Positions 8,641-16,423 of a DNA stretch of 64,000 nucleotides are shown here, piece by piece. A model generated the notes under the pieces. The model was not told where the DNA came from, made no database searches, and saw only the letters and a list, made by a program, of their open reading frames with translations. The position numbers were made by a program, and so were the translations under genes. Source of the DNA: JADJNY01 sp046349615 (GTDB taxonomy: Bacteria > Planctomycetota > UBA1135 > GCA-002686595); assembly GCA_046349615.1 (NCBI GenBank), contig JAXMBZ010000003.1, forward strand, positions 62,001-126,000, read 5' to 3'. How positions within the stretch are numbered: position 1 is the first letter of the stretch; every line of letters starts with the position of its first letter.

Positions 8641-10848
8641 TCACCAGGTCACGATGATCCCGTTGCTGACGTTGAACGTCTCCGGCGGGCAGAAGCCCGA
8701 CGCGGCGTTGCGGTAGTAGACCTGGTAGTACGCCGTGAGCCCGCTGCCCGACGGCGTCGCGCCGCGCGTCGACAGGTTCACGGTGTCGGTCGAGTCGGGG
8801 AACTGGCTCGCGCCGCCGACGTTGTTCTTCGTGCGCAGGCGGATCAGCGCGCCGTCCGTGCAGCGGACGCCGTCGCCGAACACGAGGCCGGTGCCGTTGT
8901 TCGAGTCGCCCTTGAGGTAGATCGCGCTGACGGTCGCCGGCATGCCGGAGCCCGAGAGCACGCCCGTGTCGGGGGTCGTCGTGCCCGAGGCGGTGAGGAG
9001 CGCGCCCGCCGCGTTCGTCGAGTTCGCGCAACCGCGGCCCGCGGCGCCGTTGTTCGCGCACGGGCAGGGCGTCGTCTGCGTGCCGTCGCCGAAGCAGAAC
9101 GCGGTCCCGAGGCTCGCCCCGGTCGCCGTGTAGTTCAGGACGGACGTGACGCCGGTGTTGCCGTACTTGTCGGTGGAAACGGCGCGGTAGGTGATCGTGC
9201 CGACCAGGTTGCCCGGGATCTCGCCGCGGAAGATCTGCCCCATCGACGGCTTCATCGGGTACTGGACGGTCGCCCCGCCGTTGACCTGCACCTCGAGGAC
9301 GGTCGTGTTGTACCAGGTGATGTAGTAGGGGGCGTTGTCGTAGACCTGCACGCGAACGACGGTGGGCGCGACGCCGGCGACCCGGTTCGGTGCCTGCTCG
9401 AGGCGGCGCAGCGTGGGCGGCGTGACGTCGTTCGACGTCGTGCCGTTCTGGAGGTACCACTCGTTCGACGACGCGCCCGTGAGGTCGTTCGCGACGAAGA
9501 CGTCGTAGTCGCCGTCGTTGTCGACGTCGCAGCAGTCGCTGTCGAGCGAGGTCGTCCCGTCCACCGGGAGGAGCCCCGAGGCGAGCGTCATCGTGCCGGC
9601 GCCGTTGCCGGTGTAGATGCGCTCCTGGCCGCTGAAGTTCGTGAGGAAGACGTCGAGGTTCCCGTCGAGGTTGTAGTCGAAGAAGTCGGTCTCGTTGTCG
9701 TCGCTGCTCGAGCCCGCCATCGTCACCGGCGCGGCGAACACGCCCGAGCCGTTGTTCTGGTACGTCGCGTCGTTGAAGCTCGCGCCGGCGACGAGCCAGT
9801 TCAGGCCGTAGATGTCGAGGTCGCCGTCGTTGTCGAAGTCCCCCATCTCCTGCTCGTAGTGGCCCTGGCCCGTCGAGTAGTTGGCGGGGAACGCGCTGCC
9901 CGTCACGTCGCGGAGGAACGTCATGACGCCGCCGTTGTCGGCGAGGCGGTTGACGAACATGCGCGGGAGCTCGTTGCGCGAGCCGAGGAGGATGTCGATG
10001 TCGAGGTCGCCGTCGATGTCGCCGACGTCGACGTCGAGCGGGCTCGCCGCGACGTCGCAGTTCACGCCGGTCGTGTTCGTCGTGTTCGCGCTCTGCGTGC
10101 CCTGGCACCAGATGCCGGGGTTGCCGTTGGCGATGTCGCGGCCCGCGAGTTGGAAGCCCGAGGGGTTGAACTCGCTGAAGTGGCCGGCGCCGTCGTTGAA
10201 GAAGAGGCGCGTCGGCACGTTGCCCTGGAGCGAGAAGCCGTAGCTCGAGTGGACGAGGTCGACGTCGCCGTCGTTGTCGAGGTCGCCGAAGTCGCAGTCG
10301 CAGGAGAAGTCGATGAACGTGCCGCTGATGATCTGCGAGGGGGCGATCGAGGAGCCGGCGCCGCCGAGGTTCACCCAGCGCGTGCTCGTCTGCTCCTGGT
10401 AGAAGCCCGAGGTTCCGCCCTGCAGCCCGCCCATGTTGGCCCACCAGCGATTGCCCTGGTTGACGATCTGGGCCGTGTTCGACACGTAGATGTCGACGTC
10501 GCCGTCCGCGTCGAAGTCGACGAACTCGATGTCGCGGCTCTGGTCGAGGATCGCCGGCGCGCGCGCCGCGGTCGCGTCGAGGAAGCTGCCGAGCGTGCCG
10601 CCCTGGAGGAAGCCCTGGTTCACCCAGACCGCGTTCTGGAGCTGCGCCGCGTCGCCGCCGTTCGCGAAGACCGCGTCCCAGTCGCCGTCGTTGTCGATGT
10701 CCGCGAAGTCGACGTTCTCGGTGTAGTTGCCCGCGTTGGCGGGAACGCTCGTCGTGTTGTGCGTGAACTGCTGGGCGAAGGCCGGTGTGGTGGTGACGAC
10801 CCCGAAGAGGATCGCGAAGCGCGCGATGCGGACGTTGCGGTGCAGCAT
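8641..10848 (-). CDS. Secreted seven-repeat FG-GAP/VCBS propeller protein (copy 2)
   Basis: A 735-residue protein with the same architecture and similar length as the gene at 6333-8519: signal peptide (to about AFAQQF), seven Asp-rich FG-GAP/VCBS motifs (DIDNDGDWD, DFDADGDVD, DLDNDGDVD, DIDGDLDID, DFDNDGDLD, DYNLDGNLD, DVDNDGDYD), a beta-rich spacer, and the C-terminal module from about residue 582. Several stretches match the neighbour almost residue for residue, such as EFNP and STGQGHYEQE against STAQGHYEQE, so the two arose by tandem duplication. The open frame extends far upstream, but only the ATG at 10848 precedes a signal peptide. No good ribosome binding site is visible. Confidence 0.88.
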   Translation of the reverse strand: MLHRNVRIARFAILFGVVTTTPAFAQQFTHNTTSVPANAGNYTENVDFADIDNDGDWDAVFANGGDAAQLQNAVWVNQGFLQGGTLGSFLDATAARAPAILDQSRDIEFVDFDADGDVDIYVSNTAQIVNQGNRWWANMGGLQGGTSGFYQEQTSTRWVNLGGAGSSIAPSQIISGTFIDFSCDCDFGDLDNDGDVDLVHSSYGFSLQGNVPTRLFFNDGAGHFSEFNPSGFQLAGRDIANGNPGIWCQGTQSANTTNTTGVNCDVAASPLDVDVGDIDGDLDIDILLGSRNELPRMFVNRLADNGGVMTFLRDVTGSAFPANYSTGQGHYEQEMGDFDNDGDLDIYGLNWLVAGASFNDATYQNNGSGVFAAPVTMAGSSSDDNETDFFDYNLDGNLDVFLTNFSGQERIYTGNGAGTMTLASGLLPVDGTTSLDSDCCDVDNDGDYDVFVANDLTGASSNEWYLQNGTTSNDVTPPTLRRLEQAPNRVAGVAPTVVRVQVYDNAPYYITWYNTTVLEVQVNGGATVQYPMKPSMGQIFRGEIPGNLVGTITYRAVSTDKYGNTGVTSVLNYTATGASLGTAFCFGDGTQTTPCPCANNGAAGRGCANSTNAAGALLTASGTTTPDTGVLSGSGMPATVSAIYLKGDSNNGTGLVFGDGVRCTDGALIRLRTKNNVGGASQFPDSTDTVNLSTRGATPSGSGLTAYYQVYYRNAASGFCPPETFNVSNGIIVTW

Positions 10849-10963
10849 GGAATGGGGCGGGGTGACGATCCGCGGCGGGATCGATGGACGTCGGACCGGG
10901 AGGCTGGAGACACCGGGCGAGCCGCGGCAATACGAAGCCGGGCCGGCGTCGAGGGGCCGGGGA

Positions 10964-10969
10964 AGTATA
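10964..10969 (-). promoter_or_regulatory. Possible -10 element for propeller copy 2
   Basis: On the minus strand this reads TATACT, 115 nt before the start codon at 10848. The surrounding DNA is otherwise almost free of AT-rich stretches. No convincing -35 partner is visible at 16-18 bp, so the call rests on the hexamer alone. Confidence 0.3.
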
Positions 10970-11138
10970 CCGGCGCGTTCCGGGGCGGAAGGTCGGAAAC
11001 CCCTTCCGGCGGCGGTTCGCGCGGGCCTCCAAGACGAAGCCGACGTGCTCCGGGTTCGGTCGAATCCAGGCACGATCCAGCCTGGAGCACGCTTCACGAG
11101 GGCCCGACCGGACCTTTGCAAGCCCTCCGCGAGTCCCG

Positions 11139-12266
11139 TCAGCGCCGCGCGCCGGTGCGCTCGAGCTGCCGCAACGCCGCGGCGAGGAGCCGCGGCACGG
11201 TGATCGAGGCGTTGTCCGCGTCGGGCTTGTAGGAGCAGTAGTCCGGCGCCGTGCTGACGACCTTCTCGCCGCGGCCGTACAGCTCGATCTCGGCCGCGGA
11301 GGTCGGCGCGAAGAACACGACGACGCGCACGCCGGCGGCGACCGCCATGTGGAGCGCGAGGCTGTCCGACGTGACGAGCAGGTCGAGCCCCGCGACGATC
11401 GCCGCGAACTCGAGCAGGGGGTTCCTCGTCCCGGCGTCCACGAACGCGACCCGCGCGCGCTCGAGCCCCGCGCGGATGCGGCCGTTGCGATCGGATTCCG
11501 CGTCGCCGCCGAGCAGGACGAAGGTCGCGCGGCCTCCGAGCGCGTCCGACAGCGCGCGGGCGAACTCGACGGTGCGCTCCTCCGAGAGCTGCTTCGAGAC
11601 CCAGCGCCCGCCCGCGCCCGTGTTCAGCCCGACGAGCGGCCGGCGGTCCTCGAGGCGGTTTTTCGCGCGGAAATCCGCGGCAAACGCGCGCGCGGGCTCC
11701 GGGAGGTGGAGCGCGGGCCGGCCCATCTCGATGCCGAGCATCGCGGCGTAGATCGCGGGCTGGCTCCGCGTGTTGACGACCTTCAGGCGGTCGGCCTCGG
11801 CCTTGCCGAAGCGCGAGAGGAGCCCCATGTCGAACCAGGGCGCCGCGTCGTCCGTGTAGACCCGCCGGCCCTCCGCGTCGAGCGTCGCCCCCGTCAGCGC
11901 ATCCGTCCGGAGCCCCGCGACGAGCCGGCAGAGCGGCTCCTCGTCGTCGAGCGACACGATCCGCGTCCATCGGGTGGCGCCGAGTTCGCGGGCCGCGGCC
12001 TCGAGCGAGCGCGCGTCCTTCGTGTCGACGGCGACGACGCGCTCGACGCGCGGATGCGTGCGCACGAGGTCGACGGCGCCGGGCGCGGTCGCCCACGCGA
12101 CACGCGCGGGGGCGTGGCGGAGGTGCAGGCCTTCGAGGATCGACGTCGTGCGGAGCACGTCGCCGAGCGCGGCGGTCTTGACGATCAGGAGGTCGTGCAC
12201 GGCGAGCGCGCGTTCGCGCGGGTTCCCTCCATCGACCGGGGCGCGCGCCGCGCTTGACTCCCCCAC
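11139..12266 (-). CDS. Family 9 glycosyltransferase (heptosyltransferase-like)
   Basis: A 375-residue GT-B fold enzyme of the ADP-heptose:LPS heptosyltransferase family. The N-terminal signature is LLIVKTAALGDVLRTT (residues 25-40), and the donor-binding signature is TSDSLALHMAVAAGVRVVVFF near residues 310-330, where the conserved Asp and His of the family lie. These enzymes add a sugar to a growing surface glycan in the cytoplasm. The reported GTG at 12266 begins one base after the stop of the upstream oxidoreductase gene. A second in-frame GTG at 12200 would start the protein right before the family signature, and this shorter 353-residue form is equally possible. No neighbouring LPS core genes are visible. 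Confidence 0.85.
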   Translation of the reverse strand: MGESSAARAPVDGGNPRERALAVHDLLIVKTAALGDVLRTTSILEGLHLRHAPARVAWATAPGAVDLVRTHPRVERVVAVDTKDARSLEAAARELGATRWTRIVSLDDEEPLCRLVAGLRTDALTGATLDAEGRRVYTDDAAPWFDMGLLSRFGKAEADRLKVVNTRSQPAIYAAMLGIEMGRPALHLPEPARAFAADFRAKNRLEDRRPLVGLNTGAGGRWVSKQLSEERTVEFARALSDALGGRATFVLLGGDAESDRNGRIRAGLERARVAFVDAGTRNPLLEFAAIVAGLDLLVTSDSLALHMAVAAGVRVVVFFAPTSAAEIELYGRGEKVVSTAPDYCSYKPDADNASITVPRLLAAALRQLERTGARR

Positions 12267-12267
12267 C

Positions 12268-14679
12268 CTAGCCGCCGCTCAGGACGACGACGAGGTCGAG
12301 CTCGTCCCCGTCGTGCACGGGCTCGTGCTCCGCGAGCCGCCTTCCCGCGCGGAGGACGACGGCGACGGGCCGCGGCGCGGCGCCGCGATCCTGGACCACG
12401 AGGAACGGCGCGGCGCGCGGCTCGACCGCGGCGAGCGCGACGAGGACCTCGGCGGCCGTCGCGGGCAGCGCGAGCTCGAGCGCGGTCCGCCCGCGAAGCT
12501 CCCGAGCGAGCGGGCCGCTGGAGCGGAGCCGGACGCGGCCGGGCCGCGGCGCCGCCGACGCCCCGGAGGCGACCGTTCCGGAAGACCGCTCGGACGGCGC
12601 GCGCGGCGCTCCGTCCGGCCCCCCGGTGGACGGCGGTGGCTCGCCGGGCTCCGTCTCCTCGCCGAGGCGCGCCCACGCGTCCGGCAGCACGCGCCCCTCG
12701 AGATCGAGCCCGCGACGGCGCGCGTACTCCGGCCAGGCGACGCGGGCGAGTTCGCGCGCCCACTCGGCGTCGAACGTGGGGGCGGACGGAGCACGCACGC
12801 CGGGCGCGCGCTCGGCCCGCGCGCCGCACGCGTCGGGCTCGCGCGACGCGAAGCCGGATGTGAGCGCGTGCTGGACGAGCGCGACGGAGGCGCCGAGCGC
12901 GAGCAGCGCGCGGCCGGGCTCGCGCGCGTCGGCGAGCGGCGGCGCGACGAGGCGCGCGAGCTCGTCGAGCGTCGCGACCCCGTCCGCGACGAGCCCCGCC
13001 GCGGAGAACGCGCAGAAGCCCGTCGCGTCGAGCGCGTTCGCCAGCGCTTCGCTCCAGGCGACGACGAGCGCGGCGTCGAGCTCCGGATCCCCGGAGAGCC
13101 GCGCCGGCGCGACGAGGCGCTCGAGCACCGCGCGCGACGGCACGTCCCCGGCGAGGAACGCGAGCGTGCGCATCGGATCGCCGCCGCGCGCCGACGCGAA
13201 CGCGCCGAGCCGGCTCGCGAGCTCGCGCTCGACGCGCACGGCGCGGCCGCGCGCGACCGGCGCTTCGTCCTCCAGCCCGAACGCACGCGCGACCGCCGCC
13301 GCGCCGCGACCGAGCAGCGCACCGAGCGCGAGCGATTCGGCGGACGCGCCCGGCTCAACGAATGCGAGCGATTCGGCGGACGAGCCCGGCCCGCCGAGCG
13401 CGCAGGGCTCGGCGGACGCGCGCGGCTCAACGAATGCGAGCGATTCGGCGGACGCGCCGTCCTCGTCCGTGCGCGCGGCCGTTTGCGCCGTGCGACCGAC
13501 GCCGCCGGCGGCGAGGTCGAGCTCGCGCGCGAGCGCCGCGACGTCTCCGCGCGCGCGCGGGCCCGGCGCGCGGCCGAGCTCGCGCGCGCGGTCGAGCAGC
13601 GCGAGCACGGCGCCGGCCTCCTTCGCGTCGAGCCCGAGCTCGTCGCAGCGCGCGAGCAACGCGAGCCCGTCCTCGACGCGCTCGATCCCGAGCGCGGGCC
13701 CGAACGGCGCGAGCGCGCCGTAGTGCGCGCGTTGCGAGCGCGCCTCCGTCGCGCCGCCGCCCGGGAGCACGCGCTCGAACACGAGCCCGCACGGCGTCGG
13801 GCAACCGCTGCAGCCCTTGCGCGCGAGCCCGCTCGCCGGCTCCGTCGCGCTCCAGCGCGGAGCGTCCGCGTCGCCGCGCGCGGCGGTGGCCGCCGCGATC
13901 TCGAGCGAACCGCCCTCGGCGCGCGCGCGCAGACGCGGCGAGCGCGCGCACAATTCACGCAGCGCCCGCGCGCGCTCGTCGTCCGCCGCCTCGACCGGCT
14001 CCGCGCGCACCACGAGCGCCTTCAACCCGAGCGCGCCGAACGCCGCGCCGAGCCCGTTGCGCCCGACGAAGCTCGGCGGCTCGCCGCCGCTCGCGAGCGA
14101 CGCGTACGGGACGCCGCGCTCGCCCGCCGGACCGATCGCGAGCACCGCCGCGTCGCCGAACCGCGCGCGCAGTGCGCGCAGCGTCTCACGCACGGGGAGC
14201 GCCGCGAGCTCCGGCGCGGGCTCGAGGCGCGCGCGGCCGTCGGCCTCGAGCACGAGCACGGAGAGCTCCAGCGCGCGCCCGCTCAAGACGAGCGCGTCGC
14301 ACACGCGCGCGAGTCGCCGCGCGAGGTCGCCGCCGACGAGCCCCTCCGAGTAGCCGCCGTCGAGCGGCGCGAGCGCCGCCACGCTCGCGCGCGCCGCGGT
14401 CGGCAATCCAGCGCGCACCGCGGGTCCGATCGCGACGACGAACGGCGACGAGCGCGCTCCGAGGACCGCGCCGGGCCGCGCCGCGCACGCAGCAGACGAA
14501 CCACCGCGCGCGGCGAGGGCGCGGTGCACGAGCGCCGCCGCGAGCGCGGAGCCGCCGAACGCGCCGACGCGCTCGAGCGCCGGGTCCGGATCGCTCCACG
14601 CCCGCGGCGCGACGGAGCGCAGGCCCTCCGCCGTCGCCGAAGCGGCGCGAACGAGGTCGATCTCGAGGACGCGTTGCAT
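12268..14679 (-). CDS. Aldehyde:ferredoxin oxidoreductase fused to a MoaD/ThiS-like domain
   Basis: An 803-residue protein. The first 560 residues follow the tungsten/molybdenum aldehyde:ferredoxin oxidoreductase pattern: an N-terminal pterin-binding domain, the segment RNGLGAAFGALGLKALVVR, then iron-sulfur ligands C290, C293, C297 (CSGCPTPC) and a late fourth Cys in GFCAFS. From about residue 715 to the end a ubiquitin-like fold of the MoaD/ThiS type appears, terminating in LSGG. MoaD proteins need a free terminal Gly-Gly for thiocarboxylation, and here it is exactly at the C-terminus. A 12-residue repeat (about residues 408-455) sits between the oxidoreductase subdomains. ATG 14679 is used; a GTG one codon earlier is possible. 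The N-terminus is diverged and no partner ferredoxin gene is adjacent, so substrate and activity are open. Confidence 0.8.
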   Translation of the reverse strand: MQRVLEIDLVRAASATAEGLRSVAPRAWSDPDPALERVGAFGGSALAAALVHRALAARGGSSAACAARPGAVLGARSSPFVVAIGPAVRAGLPTAARASVAALAPLDGGYSEGLVGGDLARRLARVCDALVLSGRALELSVLVLEADGRARLEPAPELAALPVRETLRALRARFGDAAVLAIGPAGERGVPYASLASGGEPPSFVGRNGLGAAFGALGLKALVVRAEPVEAADDERARALRELCARSPRLRARAEGGSLEIAAATAARGDADAPRWSATEPASGLARKGCSGCPTPCGLVFERVLPGGGATEARSQRAHYGALAPFGPALGIERVEDGLALLARCDELGLDAKEAGAVLALLDRARELGRAPGPRARGDVAALARELDLAAGGVGRTAQTAARTDEDGASAESLAFVEPRASAEPCALGGPGSSAESLAFVEPGASAESLALGALLGRGAAAVARAFGLEDEAPVARGRAVRVERELASRLGAFASARGGDPMRTLAFLAGDVPSRAVLERLVAPARLSGDPELDAALVVAWSEALANALDATGFCAFSAAGLVADGVATLDELARLVAPPLADAREPGRALLALGASVALVQHALTSGFASREPDACGARAERAPGVRAPSAPTFDAEWARELARVAWPEYARRRGLDLEGRVLPDAWARLGEETEPGEPPPSTGGPDGAPRAPSERSSGTVASGASAAPRPGRVRLRSSGPLARELRGRTALELALPATAAEVLVALAAVEPRAAPFLVVQDRGAAPRPVAVVLRAGRRLAEHEPVHDGDELDLVVVLSGG
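13331..13474. repeat. 36-bp in-frame tandem repeat inside the oxidoreductase gene
   Basis: Four units of 36 bp start at 13331, 13367, 13403 and 13439. Units 1, 2 and 4 share AGCGATTCGGCGGACG, units 1 and 3 share CGGCTCAACGAATGCG, and unit 4 decays towards its end. Each unit encodes 12 residues of the pattern SAESLAFVEPxA. The repeat keeps the reading frame and forms a flexible Ala/Ser/Pro insertion in the protein. Confidence 0.8.
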
Positions 14680-14710
14680 CACGATGCGCGCGGGGCGGCG
14701 CGCGGACCGT

Positions 14711-14716
14711 TAGAAT
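14711..14716 (+). promoter_or_regulatory. Possible -10 element for the M50 protease gene
   Basis: TAGAAT, 31 nt before the GTG start at 14748, lies in the 68-bp gap between the divergent oxidoreductase and protease genes. It matches a TAnnnT -10 and is the only AT-rich hexamer there. No clear -35 is visible. Confidence 0.4.
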
Positions 14717-14747
14717 CGCCGCTTCGGCGCCCGCCGCCAACCTCCGC

Positions 14748-15605
14748 GTGTTCGGATCCCTCAAGATCGGCAGCGTGCTCGGCATCACGATCCGCCTGCA
14801 CGTGCTCCTGCTCGTGCTCGCCGTGATGCTGTTCTTCGGCCAGGGTCCGGACGGCCTGCTCGAGTTCGGGATCCTCTTCGCGGTCGTCCTGCTCCACGAG
14901 CTCGGCCACAGCGTCGTCGCGCAGAGCCTCGGCGTGCAGGTCGTCGACATCACCCTCTGGCCGCTCGGCGGGATCGCCCGCATGAGCGCGATGCCCGAGT
15001 CGAGCCGCGTCGAGGGCCTCGTCGCGATCGCGGGCCCGCTCGTCAACTTCGTGCTCGCCGCGATCGCGTTCTCGGCGCTGCTGGTCGTCGGGGTCGATCC
15101 GGAGGAGCTCGGTTCGCGCGCTCTCTCGCTCTTCCTCTACTGCAACCTGGCCCTCGGGCTCTTCAACCTGATCCCCGCGTTCCCGAGCGACGGCGGGCGG
15201 ATCCTGCGCGCGTTGATCGCGCTGCGGAAGGACTGGCTGCGCGCGACGGAGCTCGCGGTGAAGGTCGGAGGCTTCGTCGCGTTCCTGCTCGCGCTCGCGG
15301 GCTGCGTGCTCGTGTTCTCGTCGAGCGCGTTCTTCGGCCTCGGCGTCTCGCTCCTGCTCGTCGGCGCGTTCTTGTGGTGGACCGGACGCCAGGAGCTCGC
15401 CGCGGTGCGCCTGCGCCACGGGATCAGCCCGTTCGCCGCGCTCGCGGAGCTCCTGCGCCGCTCGATGGAGGGCCGCGCCGCCGAGTCCGCGTCCGCGCGC
15501 GAGCCGATGCCGACGGAAGGCCTCGACGACGGGGCGCTGCGCGAGCTCGAACGCTACCGCGGGAGCTTGAAGAGCTGGCGCGGGCGCCGCGACGACGCGC
15601 CGTGA
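14748..15605 (+). CDS. M50 family site-2 zinc metalloprotease
   Basis: A 285-residue integral membrane protease. The zinc-binding HELGH is in VVLLHELGHSVVAQ (about residues 46-59), and the third metal ligand is in the segment FNLIPAFPSDGGRILRAL (about 140-157). The latter departs from the usual NxxPxxPLDGGR by one residue (SDGG for LDGG). Six or so hydrophobic helices surround these motifs. Site-2 proteases cut transmembrane segments, often to release transcription factors or to process membrane proteins. The GTG at 14748 gives the family-typical beginning (M)FGSLKIG; the longer open frame upstream is a shadow of the oxidoreductase gene. Divergent from that gene and convergent with the RDD gene 7 bp downstream. 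Confidence 0.88.
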   Translation: MFGSLKIGSVLGITIRLHVLLLVLAVMLFFGQGPDGLLEFGILFAVVLLHELGHSVVAQSLGVQVVDITLWPLGGIARMSAMPESSRVEGLVAIAGPLVNFVLAAIAFSALLVVGVDPEELGSRALSLFLYCNLALGLFNLIPAFPSDGGRILRALIALRKDWLRATELAVKVGGFVAFLLALAGCVLVFSSSAFFGLGVSLLLVGAFLWWTGRQELAAVRLRHGISPFAALAELLRRSMEGRAAESASAREPMPTEGLDDGALRELERYRGSLKSWRGRRDDAP

Positions 15606-15612
15606 GCGCGCG

Positions 15613-16377
15613 TCACGCCGAGGCTTCGGTGCGGAACTCGCGTGCGAAGAGGTAGAGCTCGCGCAGCACGATGCGCGCGTCGGCGAACGGACCGAGTTCG
15701 AGTCGCTCGGCGTAGTGGCGCGCGGCCTCGACGAGCAGGCGGCGGCGTTGCTCGGACTCGAGCGACGTGCGCGTGAGGAGCTGGCGCAGGAACTCGACGT
15801 CGCGCCCGTCGAGCCGTGCGAGCGAGAGCGGCGAGAGCGGAAGCGTGCGCTCCGCGAGCCCGCTCCACGTCTCCTTCGGCCACGGCTGGACCGGCGGACG
15901 CGCGTCGCGCACGTGCACGACCACGGTGCCCGCGACGAGGTCGCCGAGGCGCTGCCGCCGCGGCGTGAACGCGATGACGAAGATGCCGATCGGCATCACG
16001 AAGATCGGGAACACGTCGACCGGCCACAGGAGCGCGCGCAGGACGAGCGCGAGGAAGCTCGGCGGATAGCCGTCGTTCGCCACGACGCGGATCCCGAGCA
16101 GCATCTTCCCCGGCGTCTGCCCGTGCGCGAACTGGTGGAAGAGCGCGTCGTAGCCGAGCACGAGCAGGAGCACGCCGCCGAGCACGAGCCCCGCGAGGAA
16201 GCCGCCGAGGCCCGCGATGTCGACGCTGGCGATCAGCGTGACGACGACGATCAAGAACATCGCGAGCACGAAGACGACGACGAGGTCGACGATCCCCGCC
16301 GCGATCCGCGCGCCCGCGTCGGCGATCTCCTGGCGCAGCGTGACGCCCTCGGACGTGATCGTGACGAGTTCGGCCAC
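15613..16377 (-). CDS. RDD family membrane protein
   Basis: A 254-residue protein with an RDD domain: the conserved Arg-Asp pair region GARIAAGIVDLVVVFVLAMF, a second helix pair, then FHQFAHGQTPGKMLLGIRVV, a hallmark of the family, and a third hydrophobic segment with FPIFVMPIGIFVIAF. The C-terminal 90 residues are soluble and helical. RDD proteins are poorly understood and often sit beside SpoIIM, MoxR and DUF58 genes, as they do here. The GTG at 16377 is preferred over one at 16413 because it gives the family-typical MAELVTI start and lies 6 nt behind a TACGCT hexamer, as expected for a leaderless mRNA. Confidence 0.85.
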   Translation of the reverse strand: MAELVTITSEGVTLRQEIADAGARIAAGIVDLVVVFVLAMFLIVVVTLIASVDIAGLGGFLAGLVLGGVLLLVLGYDALFHQFAHGQTPGKMLLGIRVVANDGYPPSFLALVLRALLWPVDVFPIFVMPIGIFVIAFTPRRQRLGDLVAGTVVVHVRDARPPVQPWPKETWSGLAERTLPLSPLSLARLDGRDVEFLRQLLTRTSLESEQRRRLLVEAARHYAERLELGPFADARIVLRELYLFAREFRTEASA

Positions 16378-16383
16378 GATGGG

Positions 16384-16389
16384 AGCGTA
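16384..16389 (-). promoter_or_regulatory. Possible -10 element for a leaderless RDD transcript
   Basis: Minus-strand TACGCT ends 6 nt before the GTG at 16377. This spacing would put the transcription start at or next to the first codon. No ribosome binding site is present, consistent with leaderless translation. Confidence 0.4.
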
Positions 16390-16423
16390 CCGGCCCCCCT
16401 CCCCCCACGTCACGCCCCCTCCG

